DNA of 64,000 nucleotides from JARDZU01 sp963810465 (GCA_963810465.1 CAWENM010000003.1:1-64000); one strand, 5' to 3'. Shown: positions 1 through 10,109, counted from the first letter of the stretch. Notes: generated from the letters alone by a model not told the origin. Numbers and translations are program-made.

Positions 1-150
1 GTGGCATGCTGCCCGGCCCGGCCCCGATTCGAATCTCCGCTGATCGCCATACGCCTCGCCTACTAGGGTGGCCCGGCCCCTTCGGCCGGGTGGCGCCGGG
101 ATGCTGAGACGGGCCTCCTCGCCATCGGTCCAGACCCCCACTGCTCGATG
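1..150. other. Intergenic stretch, no gene seen
   Basis: I see no convincing coding frame here on either strand. The only clear structure is a GC-rich hairpin at 72-90. The stretch lies downstream of the minus-strand glycosyltransferase gene and may be its 3' flank. Confidence 0.4.
72..90 (-). terminator. Hairpin, possible terminator of the minus-strand GT2 operon
   Basis: A perfect 7-bp stem (CCCGGCC / GGCCGGG) closes a 5-nt loop. It lies downstream of the last minus-strand gene. There is no clear T tract, so intrinsic termination is uncertain. Confidence 0.35.
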
Positions 151-1229
151 TCACTCCATCCATAACCGAGGAGGGAGACGGCGGCCGTCCTCGGCGGTCT
201 CAGTCGTCCATGTCCCCGCGTCATCGATGGTGGTCGCCAAAGCCGGCCCTCTCAGCGAGCTGGCACGCTCGTCATCGAGGGCCCGCAGCACGTCCTCGTG
301 AACCGGCCGCTGTAGAGGCCGGGGTCGACTCCCGACTGGTCCGAGGTCATCGTCGCTCAATCCGGCGAATCCAACGAAGTCGCGGACCATTCGGGCAATA
401 CCTTGCCTGTGTTGTCGATGGCGGGTCGGAATCGCCCCCTTCCGATGCGGAACCACGGCGAGCCGGTCCGCCACTTCCGCGAGGACCGGCGGCCAGTCGG
501 GACGCGGGCGTGCTGACGGGCAAGGTGATACATGCCGGAACCCATGGACAGCCAGCCGCGTCTTCGACGCCACTCGGGAAGCCGAACCACTTCTTGAACA
601 CGTTGCCGGCGTGGAGCCTCTTGAAGTACATCGCCTGATCCGTGCGCACGAACGCCCCGGCCGCGGCCATCTGTGTCAGGAAGACGACTCCTCCTGGCAG
701 CTCTCGTCCTCGGTGACAGGGATGGCGTCGCCTCCCGGAGGCGTCGAAGACCTGATCGGCCCCGAAGCGGCTCGTACCGGATCGCCTCGATGTGCTGCAT
801 GACACGGGGAGAGGGGCTCGCCTTGGATGCTCGGTGTGGAAGTACGGTCGAAACTCGCCCGAACCACTGCACGTCGGTGTGTGCTATCGAAGCGTCGGGG
901 CGAGCCAGCAGTTCCTTTCGCAGGCTCCTCAGGTATCCGGTGGAAGCCAGATCGTCCTGTTGCCAGTAGCAGAAGAACTCACGGTCGCAGTTCTCGACCA
1001 GCCAATTGAAGTTGCCCGGCCACCCGAGGCGGTGTTGTTGAACCACCACGTCGATGCGGGGGTCGGAGGTGTACTTCCGGCAGATCTCGACCGTCGGGTC
1101 GTCTTCGCCGTCCACGCTGATCACCAGATGGAAGTCCTCGAACTCCTGGTCGAGGATCGATCGAATCGTCTCCTCGATGACATCCTCGCCCCGGTAGACG
1201 GGCATGGCGATGAACACACCGCTGCTCAT
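151..1229 (-). pseudogene. Family 2 glycosyltransferase, broken by several frameshifts
   Basis: The ATG at 1229 overlaps the stop of the upstream oxidoreductase gene (ATGA). The first ~150 residues are a good GT-A domain: a VYRGEDVIEETIRSIL start, a Rossmann-type VISVDGEDD strand and a QQDD metal-binding motif near residue 92. From about position 770 downward the similarity continues only in other frames. One frame carries AGAFVRTDQAMYFKRLH. Another carries VLAEVADRLAVV, MVRDFVGFAG and VHEDVLRALDDERAS, and ends at 151. At least four indels are needed to restore one reading frame. The product would be a cytoplasmic sugar transferase for surface glycan. The break may be real decay, but the density of indels here suggests sequence error. 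Confidence 0.6.
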
Positions 1230-2432
1230 CGGCTTCCGAGGACTCGATCCGCGGCGGCCACCGCGAAGAGCGGGGCAGTGGTGAACTTGCCCGTGTCTAC
1301 CGAGTGGTATGAGCCCATGGAGGTGACGCCCACCTCCGATCTCCTGTGAAGGCCACTGCCGGGATCGTCGACGTCGGTATCGCCGAGCGAGAAGATGACA
1401 CCGCCGCGGACCATTGGTCCGTCACCTGCCCGGGTCGCGAACTCCGCCATTCCCGGATAAACCCACTCGAGCTTTTCGAGTGTCTCCCGGGCAATGTCGT
1501 TGGCATCGGCAGGAGACGGGCGTGTCGGCCAGTTGGGCGGTCTCAGGTCGGTTGACCATCCTCGCCGACCGGCGGGATACCACGACAGGTAATAGTCGGA
1601 GTTTCTGTAGTCGACGATGTCGCCGAAAGGTCCGAGGACCACCGTCGTAGACGGGACAAGCGGGCCATCGGGCGGCGTGGTAGCGCTCAGGTAGTACTTC
1701 ATTCGAAAAGTCCAAGGGCCTTTGATCGGGAGCCCTGCGCTTTCGTCGATGGCGGGGCGTCCGGCCCACGCGCAGTTGACGATGTGATCGTACGGTCCCA
1801 ACCGCTGTTCTTCACCCTCAACCGTTTTGGTTTCGAGGAGGCGCCGACCGGCGTCGGCTGCGGTCACGGTCGTGTCGATCATCACGTCTATCCCGTCGGA
1901 ATCGATGACTGTCTTGGTGATCAGGTCCGCGAGAGGCCCCGGGCTCACTGCGACCTCGCGGGTAGCGAAATACGTCGGTTATCGATGGCCCGTAGGAGTG
2001 TTCTGACTCTCTCAGCCTGGTCACCGTGCCTGGATCGTCGACTCCGAAGTACGACCCTCGTTGTGACCGATCCTGGATGAGATGAGTTATCCGTCGGTAT
2101 GCGTCCTCGAGCCGATCCGGGCCTAACAGGCTCTCCCTGTGCACCGCGTAGTTGAATGGAGTGGACACCGGGATGTCGTCGAAAGCCGATCCCAGCCATC
2201 GGCGCATCAATGGTGCGAACTGGGTTGCGCCACGGAACATCAACTCGGCGGTCCGGAAAGTCGGATCGTTGGCGTAGACGAATCCGAGATGGATCTTGCC
2301 CTCGTTGTGACGGGAGGCCGCGTCCATCAAGCTCGCGTTCGCCTCGATCAGGTCGACCTCGGCCCCACGGGTTGCCAGCTCCATCGCGACGCATGTTCCC
2401 TGGATCCCGCCCCCGATTACCGCAACCTTCAA
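1226..2432 (-). pseudogene. FAD-dependent oxidoreductase (DAO family), one frameshift
   Basis: The N-terminal half (from ATG 2432) begins with a dinucleotide-binding fold, VAVIGGGIQGTCVAMELA, followed by an acidic strand end (VDLIEAN). This is typical of D-amino-acid-oxidase-like flavoproteins. The frame breaks near 1945-1980. The C-terminal half continues in another frame from about SPGPLADLITKTV to the stop at 1226, and includes a GPYDHIVNCAWAG strand that fits the second FAD-binding region. Joined, the protein would be about 400 residues, normal for the family. Substrate unknown. It is translationally coupled to the downstream glycosyltransferase, which suggests a role in glycan or sugar modification (inference). 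Confidence 0.6.
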
Positions 2433-2535
2433 TCCCTGACCGCCTCTACTCGCCCGGCAGCCATTGTTGCAGCGGTCCCGAGCCGAAGGCCGCTATTCGG
2501 ACTGAGGACGATCCATGGCGAATGCCGAGTGAGGA
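2433..2535. other. Short spacer between sulfatase-like copy 1 and the oxidoreductase
   Basis: About 100 nt separate the stop of the upstream sulfatase-like gene from the ATG of the oxidoreductase. I see no gene, strong hairpin or clear promoter in it. Confidence 0.4.
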
Positions 2536-4636
2536 TCAGTCGTCTTCGAGGTGATGAAGGACGGGGCCACCATCGGTTTCTTCAATGCGGTAGAACTCGA
2601 TCTCGTTCATTCCAGTGACGAACGAGGTCGGGGGCACGATCGCGCTGAACTTTGCCACCTCGGAGTCCAGTCATGAACGCGCGCCGTTGCCGCGACGGTT
2701 CCGTTGACTGCGACGGCCAGCCATGTGTCGTTGGTGATTGTGGGGGAGTCCACTGAGGCCCGTATGAGGGCTGGGACGATTCCGGTGGTGGGGTCGACTT
2801 GGTCGTAGAGGGCCTCGTCGACGATTTCGATTTCGGCCGGTTCTGTTCCTGGGTGAGGCTGTCGGCTGACTGACCGACGAGATCTCGGTAGGGGCCGAAG
2901 TTGTAGACGGTGTCCCAGCCGGTTCCGGAGCCGAAGAGTTCCACTTTGCGGGCGATGGCGTCGTCAAAGACCGGGTTTGATGGCACGTCAATGTTGGCAA
3001 CTACTCCTTCGAACACTCTCTGCCGGGAGTTGTCTGGATCGTCATCGAGAAGTGAGACGCCTTCCATTTGCCATGGCGATTCGACTTCGAGTACATCGGC
3101 AATGGTGGGCATAACGTCGTAGAGCATGGCGGGACGGTCGTCGATGCGACCCTCACTTTGACCCGGCGCCTTCATGAACAGTGGGACATAAGCGACGTCG
3201 TCGATATCGCCCTCGATCCCACCTCGGATCAACGCCCCTGCCCTGAATGCGATGCCGTGGTCGGCCATCACCATGACCAGTGCATCGTCGTACCAGGAGG
3301 TGTCACGTATCAGGTCGAGGAAGCGCACGAGCTGGCTGTCGACATAGCCGGTCTGCAGCATGTGGGCCTGGTGCGCCAGATCGACGACGTGCTGGTCATC
3401 ATCCCAACTTCCCTTGCCGTTCGTCCTGACTTCGCCCGCATAGCGCAGACCATCTGGCAAGGCATGCCAGGGAAAATGAGGGTCGAGGGTGTGGAGGAAT
3501 CGAAGGGAGTGTGGCCCGACTGTTTGCAGCGAGTCGTAGAAGGTCTCGTAGACGGCAGCCTCGTCCGTGGGGTCGTTCGCAGCGTGTCGGAGTCGCGCTC
3601 GCCCAGACCGAAGCCCGCCCATGCCCCGTCGAGTGGTGGTAGCCACGATACCGCTCCCGTCGGGAGGGCGACATGTGCGGTGACGACGCTCGTGTCGGTG
3701 AGCAGGAGCTGCCATCGTTCGAGGGCATCCGGATGTGATTGCTCACGGCAAACGTCTGGTCCACAGAGATCGGTCAGCTCTTCGTGGGCCCACACGTCGT
3801 GGCTGTTGGCCAGCATGGTGAACAGGTTGTTTGGATAACCCTGCGATGTGGCTTGGACATCAGCTCTGGCGGGACCTCCCGTGAGGATCATCGGCAGCAC
3901 ATTTGAGGTGCGACGGTGCATCGTGACGGTGTTGCGGTACCAGGTGAAGTCGTCGAGGAGGCTGGCGAAACCGGGGTATCGGCTGGAGTCGATGTCGCCT
4001 TCGGCGTTCATCAGGGTTTGGACGGGTAGTTCGTCGAGGACAACAACGACGACCGGGATCGGGTTGCCCACACCGGACGTCTCCTGGAGGACCGTGTCGG
4101 GGGCGATGATCAGTCCCGAAGCCGGTGAAGCGAACACGAAGAAGGCGAGGACGACCACGGGTACTGCCGCTCCCCACCGCAACAAGGTTCTGCAGGTTGC
4201 GGAAGCGGAGACAGGCCGCCACGACCAGACCTCCGAGTCCGAGAGCGAGGACGACGACGAGCCATGGTGTGTCGATGAGACGTTCCACGAATGGCAGGGA
4301 GGCGGCAGCGGCGAGCAGTCCCAGAACGATCCCGTAGACGACGACGCCGACCCGCGGGGCCAGTCTCATCAGGAATACCACCGGCAGCGCCACCACCAGT
4401 GGGAGGACGATGGTCAACAGCAAGGCGAGTCCGAGGACGTCGAGGGGGATCGTCTTATGTGCGGTGAAGAAAGCCAGATTGCGTGAGAGCAGGTCCAGGA
4501 CTGGATAAGACACCGCCAGAGCCACACCAAGCACGAGCGAACCGACCACATCTCGTAGATCGATCGAAGGCGCGCTCCCGGCCGCGTCGTGCTGTGCGAA
4601 TACGCGTCCTCTGTTAGATCCTGTTGTGATTCCCAA
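2536..4636 (-). pseudogene. Membrane sulfatase/phosphotransferase-like protein, tandem copy 1, frameshifted
   Basis: Starts at ATG 4636 with four to five hydrophobic segments (for example VVGSLVLGVALAVSYPVLDL). A periplasmic alkaline-phosphatase-superfamily domain follows, like those of LtaS/OpgB-type lipid-phosphate transferases and arylsulfatases: PIPVVVVVLDELPVQTLM (metal and nucleophile region), LRFLHTLDPHFPW, and VMVMADHGIAF with the metal-binding DHG. Alignment with copy 2 (4661-6802) places indels near 4184, 3585 and 2850, with small deletions around 2640-2690. The C-terminal end HLEDD at 2536 matches copy 2. It probably decorates an exported polymer with a phosphorylated or sulfated group (inference). 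As sequenced it is not one reading frame. Confidence 0.6.
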
Positions 4637-4660
4637 ATCGGGGTTCTGGCTCGTTGTGGA

Positions 4661-6802
4661 TCAATCGTCTTCGAGGTGATGAAGGACAGCTCCATCCTCG
4701 GTGTCTTCGATGCGATAGAAGGCGAGATCATTGTCGCCAGGTTCGAACGAGGTCGGCGGCACGATCACCGCGAATTCTGTCGGTGGCTCGGTGATCCTGA
4801 ATTCGTGGTTCGCTGAAGTCCAGTGCTGGGCGTGTGCCGTTGCAGCAACGGTTCCGTTGACTGCGACGGCCAGCCATGTGTCGTTGGTGATTGTGGGGGA
4901 GTCCACTGAGGCTCGTATCAGGGCTGGGACGATCCCGGTGGTGGGGTCGACTTGGTCGTAGAGGGTCTCGTCGACGATTTCGATTTCGGCCGGTTCTGTT
5001 CCTTGGGTGAGGCTGTCGGCTGACTCACCGACGAGGTCCCGGTAGGGGCCGAAGTTGTAGACGGTGTCCCAGCCGGTTCCGGAGCCGAAGAGTTCCACTT
5101 TGCGGGCGATGGCGTCGTCAAAGACCGGGTTGGGCGGCAGTTCAAGGATTTCATGTCCTTCGAATATTCTCTGCCGGGAGTTGTCTGGATGGTCGTCGAG
5201 AAGTGAGACGCCTTCCATTTGCCATGGTGACTCGACTTGGAGAACATCAGCAATGGTGGGCAGAACGTCGTAGAGCATGGCGGGACGGTCATCGATCCCG
5301 CCTTCGGTTTGTCCAGGTGTCTTGACGAAGAGCGGGACGTAGGCGATGTCGTCGATGCTTTCCTGAATCCCACCGCGGACAAGGCCGCCTGCTGTGAAGG
5401 CGATGCCGTGGTCGGCCATCACCATGACCAGTGCATCGTCGTACCAGGAGGTGTCACGTATCAGATCGAGGAATCGCACGAGCTGGCTGTCGACATAGCC
5501 GGTCTGCAGCATGTGGGCCTGGTGCGCCAGGTCGACCACATGCTGGTCGTCCCCCCAATTCCCCTTGTGCGAAGTCCTGACTTCGTCCTGGTAGCGGAGA
5601 CCCTCGGGCAGGGCGTACCACGGGTTGTGGGGGTCGAGGGTGTGGAGGAATCGAAGGGAGTGTGGCCCGACTGTTTGCAGCGAGTCGAAGAATGTCTCGT
5701 AGACGGCAGGCTCGCCGTCACTGAGAGTCGGGTCGGTTGTGTCGGGAGTCGGCTCGCCCAGACCGAAGCCCGCCCACGCATTGTCCAGTGGTTGTAGCCA
5801 TGTTTCCGCCGCCGTCGGGAGGGCAACATGTGCGGTGACGACGCTCGTGTCGGTGAGCAGCAGCTGCCATCGTTCGAGCGCACCCGGATGGAGTTGCTCA
5901 GCACAGATGTCCGGGCCGCAGAAATCCGTCGCTTCTTCGTGGGCCCACACGTCGTGGCTGTTGGCCAACATGGTGAACAGGTTGTTTGGATAACCCTGCG
6001 ATGTGGCTTGGACATCAGCTCTGAGCGGGGACCTCCCGTGAGGATCATCGGCAGAACACTTGTGGTGTGGTGGTGCATCGTGGCGGTGTTGCGGTACCAG
6101 GTGAAGTCGTCGAGGAGGCTGGCGAAACCCGGATATCGGCTGGAGTCGATGTTGCCTTCGGGGTTCATCAAGGTCTGCACAGGTAGTTCGTCGAGGACAA
6201 CAACCACGACCGGGATCGGGTTGCCCACACCGGATGTCTCGTGGAGGGCCGTGTCGGGGGCGATGATCAGTCCTGAGGCCGGGTGAAGCGAACACGAAGT
6301 AGGCGAGGACGACCACGGGTACTGCCGCCCCCCAACGCAACAAGGTCTGCAGGGTTCGGAAGCGGAGGCAGGCCGCCACGGCCAGTCCTCCGAGTCCGAG
6401 AGCGAGAACGACGACAAGCCATGGTGTGTCGATGAGACGCTCCACGAATGGCAGGGAGGCGGCAGCGGCGAGCAGTCCAAGAACCATCCCGTAGACGACG
6501 ACGCCGACCCGTGGGGCCAGTCTCATCAGGATTACCACCGGCAGGACCACCACCAGTGGGAGGACGATGGTCAACAACAAGGCCAGTCCGAGGACGTCGA
6601 GGGGGATCGTCTTGTGTGCGGTGAAGAAAGCCAGGTTGCGTGAGAGCAGGTCCAGGACTGGATGAGACACGGCCAGAGCCACACCAAGGACGAGCGAACC
6701 GACCACATCCGGTAGTGCGATTGGCGGCGCGCCGTCGGCGGCGTCGAGCGGAGCCTGGCTTACGCCTCCGCGTTTAGATCCCGTCGAGATTCCCAAAATC
6801 AT
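4661..6802 (-). CDS. Membrane sulfatase/phosphotransferase-like protein, tandem copy 2
   Basis: A 713-codon open frame with several N-terminal membrane segments (residues ~35-170) and a C-terminal alkaline-phosphatase-superfamily domain. That domain shows HSLRFLHTLDPHNPWYALP, a metal-binding VMVMADHGIAF, and a C-terminal beta-rich tail. The frame is deceptive. Against copy 1 there is one extra G near 6287 and two extra bases near 6026, which together restore frame. About 88 codons between them are therefore read in the wrong frame, which removes the VVVVVLDELP metal-site strand. That segment is intact in the neighbouring frame. Either these are sequencing indels or the protein is catalytically dead. 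Substrate unknown; a role in modifying exported glycan is inferred from the neighbours. Confidence 0.65.
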   Translation of the reverse strand: MILGISTGSKRGGVSQAPLDAADGAPPIALPDVVGSLVLGVALAVSHPVLDLLSRNLAFFTAHKTIPLDVLGLALLLTIVLPLVVVLPVVILMRLAPRVGVVVYGMVLGLLAAAASLPFVERLIDTPWLVVVLALGLGGLAVAACLRFRTLQTLLRWGAAVPVVVLAYFVFASPGLRTDHRPRHGPPRDIRCGQPDPGRGCCPRRTTCADLDEPRRQHRLQPISGFRQPPRRLHLVPQHRHDAPPHHKCSADDPHGRSPLRADVQATSQGYPNNLFTMLANSHDVWAHEEATDFCGPDICAEQLHPGALERWQLLLTDTSVVTAHVALPTAAETWLQPLDNAWAGFGLGEPTPDTTDPTLSDGEPAVYETFFDSLQTVGPHSLRFLHTLDPHNPWYALPEGLRYQDEVRTSHKGNWGDDQHVVDLAHQAHMLQTGYVDSQLVRFLDLIRDTSWYDDALVMVMADHGIAFTAGGLVRGGIQESIDDIAYVPLFVKTPGQTEGGIDDRPAMLYDVLPTIADVLQVESPWQMEGVSLLDDHPDNSRQRIFEGHEILELPPNPVFDDAIARKVELFGSGTGWDTVYNFGPYRDLVGESADSLTQGTEPAEIEIVDETLYDQVDPTTGIVPALIRASVDSPTITNDTWLAVAVNGTVAATAHAQHWTSANHEFRITEPPTEFAVIVPPTSFEPGDNDLAFYRIEDTEDGAVLHHLEDD

Positions 6803-6853
6803 CTCCTGGCGTCGTGGTCACCGACTGGTAGCAGCAACCGATGTGATGATTGG

Positions 6854-7711
6854 TCATCGGTCTGGACCTGTCAGCGGGTCTATTTCACCACAGATTCTGG
6901 TGAGTGCCTCCAGATGCGCTGGCAACGCATCGATTCCAACCTGTCGCAGCCTCTCACTATCCAGGACCGAATTGAGTGGCCGTGGGGCGGGCCGGTCGAG
7001 ATCTGAACTTGCGGACCGGCTTCAACCAGATCGACGTCACGTCCGGCCAGTTCGGCGATCTCCCGGGCCAGCCCGAACCAAGTCGTCTCGCCTTGATTGG
7101 TCAGATGGAGGACGCCCTGAAGCATCGGCGTCGACAGCGGCGAGGGTGCCGGTTACAAGGTCGTCGACGAAGGTGGGCCGGCCCTTCTGATCATCGACAA
7201 CTTTCACGGAGCCTTTGGCGAGGAGGTCGAGCATCGTGGTCAGGAAGTTGCGGTGTGTGGCTGAGAGCAACCACGACGTCCTGACGATCAGGGCATTGGG
7301 ATGGGCGTCGAGCGCCAACTGTTCCCCTTCGAGCTTGGTTGCGCCCGTAGACGTTCAGGGGATTGGGTTGGTCGCTCTCCACATAGCCGGTTGGCTTTTC
7401 ACCATCGAAGACGTAGTCGGTGGAGAAGGTGACGAACCCGATCTCGCGGCGGGCGGTCGCCTCGGCCAGGGCTCCAACCGCCACGGCGTTGACTGCTCGG
7501 GCCGTATCGGCGTCGGTCTCTGCGGCGTCGACCGCGGTGTAGGCGGCGCAGTTGATCACCAGATCGGGATCGCAGTCGAGTCCACCCAGGGCTCGATCGA
7601 ACCGATTTCCGCCAGGTCGAGCTCATCCCGAGTGACCGCGAGGCAGCGGTCGCCCAGTCGGCGGACGAAGGCGGAGCCGAGCTGACCGGCGGCCCCGAGG
7701 ACAGCGATCAC
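6854..7711 (-). pseudogene. rmlD: dTDP-4-dehydrorhamnose reductase, frameshifted
   Basis: This would be the last enzyme of dTDP-L-rhamnose synthesis, reducing dTDP-4-keto-L-rhamnose with NAD(P)H. The GTG at 7711 overlaps the rmlA stop (GTGA). The pieces, in order, are: IAVLGAAGQLGSAFVRRLG (NAD-binding), then INCAAYTAVDAAE and VTFSTDYVFDGEK, then IVRTSWLLSATHRNF, then GVLHLTNQGETTWFGLAREI, then PRPLNSVLDSERLRQVGI, ending at 6854. Joined they give ~285 residues, the usual length. Breaks lie near 7595, 7345, 7120 and 7005. Four indels in one essential-type gene point to sequencing error more than decay. Confidence 0.75.
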
Positions 7712-8583
7712 TGTGCTCGGCGCGACTCGGACATCAGACGTTCCAGGTAATCCCGATAACCGGAGTCGGGCATGCCCGCGATCAGCTCCAGCATGTGGAC
7801 CTCGTCGACGTAGCCGAGCCGGTAGGCGAGCTCCTCCAGACAGGCGATCTTGAGACCCTGCCGGTGCTCGATGGTGGCGATGAAGTTGGCCGCCTCCAGA
7901 AGGCTGTCATGAGTACCGCTGTCGAGCCAGGCCACACCCTGGCCCAGTCGAACAACCCGGAGCCGCCCCTCCTCGAGATAGGCGTTGTTGATGTCGGTGA
8001 TCTCCAACTCGCCCCGATCCGATGGGCTCAGCTGTTTGGCGATCTCCACCACACCCGCGTCGTACAGATAGAGGCCGGGCACGGCCAGATTCGAACGAGG
8101 CGCTGCCGGCTTCTCCTCGAGGCTCAGGGCCAGCTCATCGTCCCCGACCTCCACCACCCCATAACGGCCGGGGTCGATGACCGGATAGCCGAAGATCAGG
8201 GCCCCTCCGGTGAAGCCGCTGACCACTGAAGGCAGGTCGAGGTCGCCGTAGAAGATGTTGTCACCGAGGATCAGGGCGACGTCGTCGTCTGCGATGAATT
8301 CTCTGCCGACGAGGAACGCCTGGGCGATCCCGCCCGGCACTTCCTGGACGGCGTACGAGATCGACACCCCCCACTGGCGGCCGTCGCCGAGGAGTGATTC
8401 GAAACGGGGAGTGTCGTCCGGAGTCGATATCAGCAGGATGTCACGGATCCCGGACTCGAGCAGGGTGGCCAGCGGGTAGTAGACCATCGGCTTGTCGTAC
8501 ACCGGTTGCAGTTGCTTGGACGCCACCCGGGTGATCGGGTCGAGCCGGGTCCCGGCTCCGCCGGCGAGGACGATGCCCTTCAT
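7708..8583 (-). CDS. rmlA: Glucose-1-phosphate thymidylyltransferase
   Basis: First step of dTDP-L-rhamnose synthesis: dTTP plus glucose-1-phosphate gives dTDP-glucose and pyrophosphate, in the cytoplasm. 291 residues, the normal length. The N-terminus MKGIVLAGGAGTRLDP is the nucleotidyltransferase signature, and ASKQLQPVYDKPMVYYPL and LILGDNIFYG are family motifs. I chose ATG 8583, not a longer in-frame start at 8610, because it gives the standard N-terminus and an ATGA overlap with the rmlB stop. It sits third in rmlC-rmlB-rmlA-rmlD with overlapping ends. Confidence 0.95.
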   Translation of the reverse strand: MKGIVLAGGAGTRLDPITRVASKQLQPVYDKPMVYYPLATLLESGIRDILLISTPDDTPRFESLLGDGRQWGVSISYAVQEVPGGIAQAFLVGREFIADDDVALILGDNIFYGDLDLPSVVSGFTGGALIFGYPVIDPGRYGVVEVGDDELALSLEEKPAAPRSNLAVPGLYLYDAGVVEIAKQLSPSDRGELEITDINNAYLEEGRLRVVRLGQGVAWLDSGTHDSLLEAANFIATIEHRQGLKIACLEELAYRLGYVDEVHMLELIAGMPDSGYRDYLERLMSESRRAQ

Positions 8584-9551
8584 GACGACTCTCGCTTCAG
8601 CGGCTCCCACCAGTCTGCGCGTTCCCGATACCAGGCGATGGTGTCCTCGAGACCGTCGGTGAAGTCATGTGCCGGCGCCCACCCGAGCGCCGAGACCTTG
8701 GACGAGTCGAGGGAGTAGCGGAGATCATGCCCGGGACGGTCGGGCACGTAATCGATCCAGGACTCGTCGAGACCCAGATGTTCCAGGATCGCTTGGGTCA
8801 GGTCGAGGTTGGAGAGATGTGCGCCGGACCCGATGTTGTAGACCTCACCGGGCTGCCCCTTCTCGACGAGCAGGTGAAGGGCGGCGCAGTGATCGTCCAC
8901 GAACAACCAGTCCCGCTCATTGACCCCCTCCCCATAGAGAGGGACCTTCTTCCCTTCGAGGAGATTGGTGACGAACAGGGGAATGACCTTGTCCGGGAAC
9001 TGATAGGGGCCGTAGTTGTTGGTGCAGCGGGTGACGACCACGTCGTACCCGTATGTGACGTGATAGGAGCGGGCGAGAAGATCGGAGCCCGCCTTGGACG
9101 AGGAGTAGGGAGAGGAGGGGTCGAGGGGGTGATCTTCGGCCGCCGACCCAACCGGGAGCGAGCCGTATACCTCATCGGTGGACACGTGGATGAATCGGGG
9201 CACCTCGCTGCGGAGTGCGGCGTCGAGCAACACCCCGGTCCCGACGAAATTCGTCTCGAGGAAGGGGGCCGGGCCCACGATGGAGCGATCGACGTGGCTC
9301 TCGGCGGCGAAATGGACCACGACGTCGTGACCGGGCATCACCTCGCCCACGAGCTCCGGATCACGGATGTCACCTTTCACGAAGACGTGGCCAGGGTGCT
9401 CGTCTAGCTCGGCCACCGTGGCCGGGACGCCGGCATAGGTGAGGGCATCGAGGTTGGTCACCGCCGCGTCCGGCTCGTTGGCGAAGACATGACGAATGAA
9501 GTTGGAGCCGATGAAGCCGGCCCCTCCTGTCACCAGATACCTGCGCCCCAT
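8580..9551 (-). CDS. rmlB: dTDP-glucose 4,6-dehydratase
   Basis: Converts dTDP-D-glucose to dTDP-4-keto-6-deoxyglucose with bound NAD+. 323 residues. Features: the short-chain dehydrogenase fold start YLVTGGAGFIGSNFIRH, HFAAESHVDRSI, VSTDEVYGSL, and the catalytic YSSSKAGSD (YxxxK), then TRCTNNYGPYQFPDKVIP, a strong family signature. It lies 9 nt after rmlC and overlaps rmlA by four bases, so the operon is translationally coupled. Confidence 0.95.
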   Translation of the reverse strand: MGRRYLVTGGAGFIGSNFIRHVFANEPDAAVTNLDALTYAGVPATVAELDEHPGHVFVKGDIRDPELVGEVMPGHDVVVHFAAESHVDRSIVGPAPFLETNFVGTGVLLDAALRSEVPRFIHVSTDEVYGSLPVGSAAEDHPLDPSSPYSSSKAGSDLLARSYHVTYGYDVVVTRCTNNYGPYQFPDKVIPLFVTNLLEGKKVPLYGEGVNERDWLFVDDHCAALHLLVEKGQPGEVYNIGSGAHLSNLDLTQAILEHLGLDESWIDYVPDRPGHDLRYSLDSSKVSALGWAPAHDFTDGLEDTIAWYRERADWWEPLKRESS

Positions 9552-9560
9552 CAGCTCTCC

Positions 9561-10103
9561 CTATTCGAAGATCTCGGCTTTGGCGAGGCTAGGGGCGGCG
9601 TTATCACGATCTCCGACCTTGGGGACGATCCCATCGAGGGGCCATTCGATCCCGATTCTCGAGTCGTCCCAGCGAATGGCCCGGTCCAGGTCGGGGACAA
9701 ACGGCTCGGTCGTCTTGTACTGGACCTCAGCCCCGTCGGTGAGGGCGAGAAAGCCATGGGCGAAGCCCTCAGGTATCCACAGTTGGAGGCGGTTGGACTT
9801 GCTCAGCTCGAACCCGCGCCATTGGCGAAAGGTCGGGCCTGAGCGCCGGATGTCGACCACCACGTCGAACACCGCGCCCCGGGTGACCCGTACCAGCTTG
9901 GCCTGAGCGGCCGGTGGGAGCTGATAGTGCAGACCGCGGAGGACGCTCCGAGCCGAAGTGGAATGGTTGTCCTGGACGAAGCGAACCTCCCGGCCTACCC
10001 AGTCGTCGAAAGCCGTCTCGTTGTACGACTCGTAGAAGCTGCCCCGCTCGTCGGAGTGCACGACGGGCTCGTAGATCCGGACCTCTTCGTCGATGGTGGT
10101 CAC
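9561..10103 (-). CDS. rmlC: dTDP-4-dehydrorhamnose 3,5-epimerase
   Basis: Double epimerisation step of dTDP-rhamnose synthesis. 180 residues, a cupin fold of normal length. Motifs: HSDERGSFYESYNE, FVQDNHSTSARSVLRGLHYQ (with the catalytic His of the RGLHYQ strand), KLVRVTRGAVFDVVVDIR and WIPEGFAHGF. The GTG start at 10103 follows a TAACCT -10-like box by 6 nt and has no Shine-Dalgarno, so the message is probably leaderless. It is the first gene of the rml operon. Confidence 0.93.
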   Translation of the reverse strand: MTTIDEEVRIYEPVVHSDERGSFYESYNETAFDDWVGREVRFVQDNHSTSARSVLRGLHYQLPPAAQAKLVRVTRGAVFDVVVDIRRSGPTFRQWRGFELSKSNRLQLWIPEGFAHGFLALTDGAEVQYKTTEPFVPDLDRAIRWDDSRIGIEWPLDGIVPKVGDRDNAAPSLAKAEIFE

Positions 10104-10109
10104 CGCGGC

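Larger units (their letters stand above)
2536..6802 (-). repeat. Direct tandem duplication of a ~2.1-kb membrane sulfatase-like gene
   Basis: Units 2536-4636 and 4661-6802 lie head to tail with 24 nt between them and align over their whole length. Long identical stretches are visible by eye, for example around 2895-2985 against 5055-5145. Scattered substitutions show they are diverged paralogues and not one sequence assembled twice. Confidence 0.8.

Noticed and set aside
25..60. TTCGAAT resembling a tRNA T-loop
   Set aside because: The flanking 5-nt stems do not pair on either strand (position 53/61 mismatch), and no acceptor or anticodon stem is found.
2400..6860. Mobile element as the cause of the tandem duplication
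   Set aside because: No transposase, terminal inverted repeats or target-site duplication are visible around the units.
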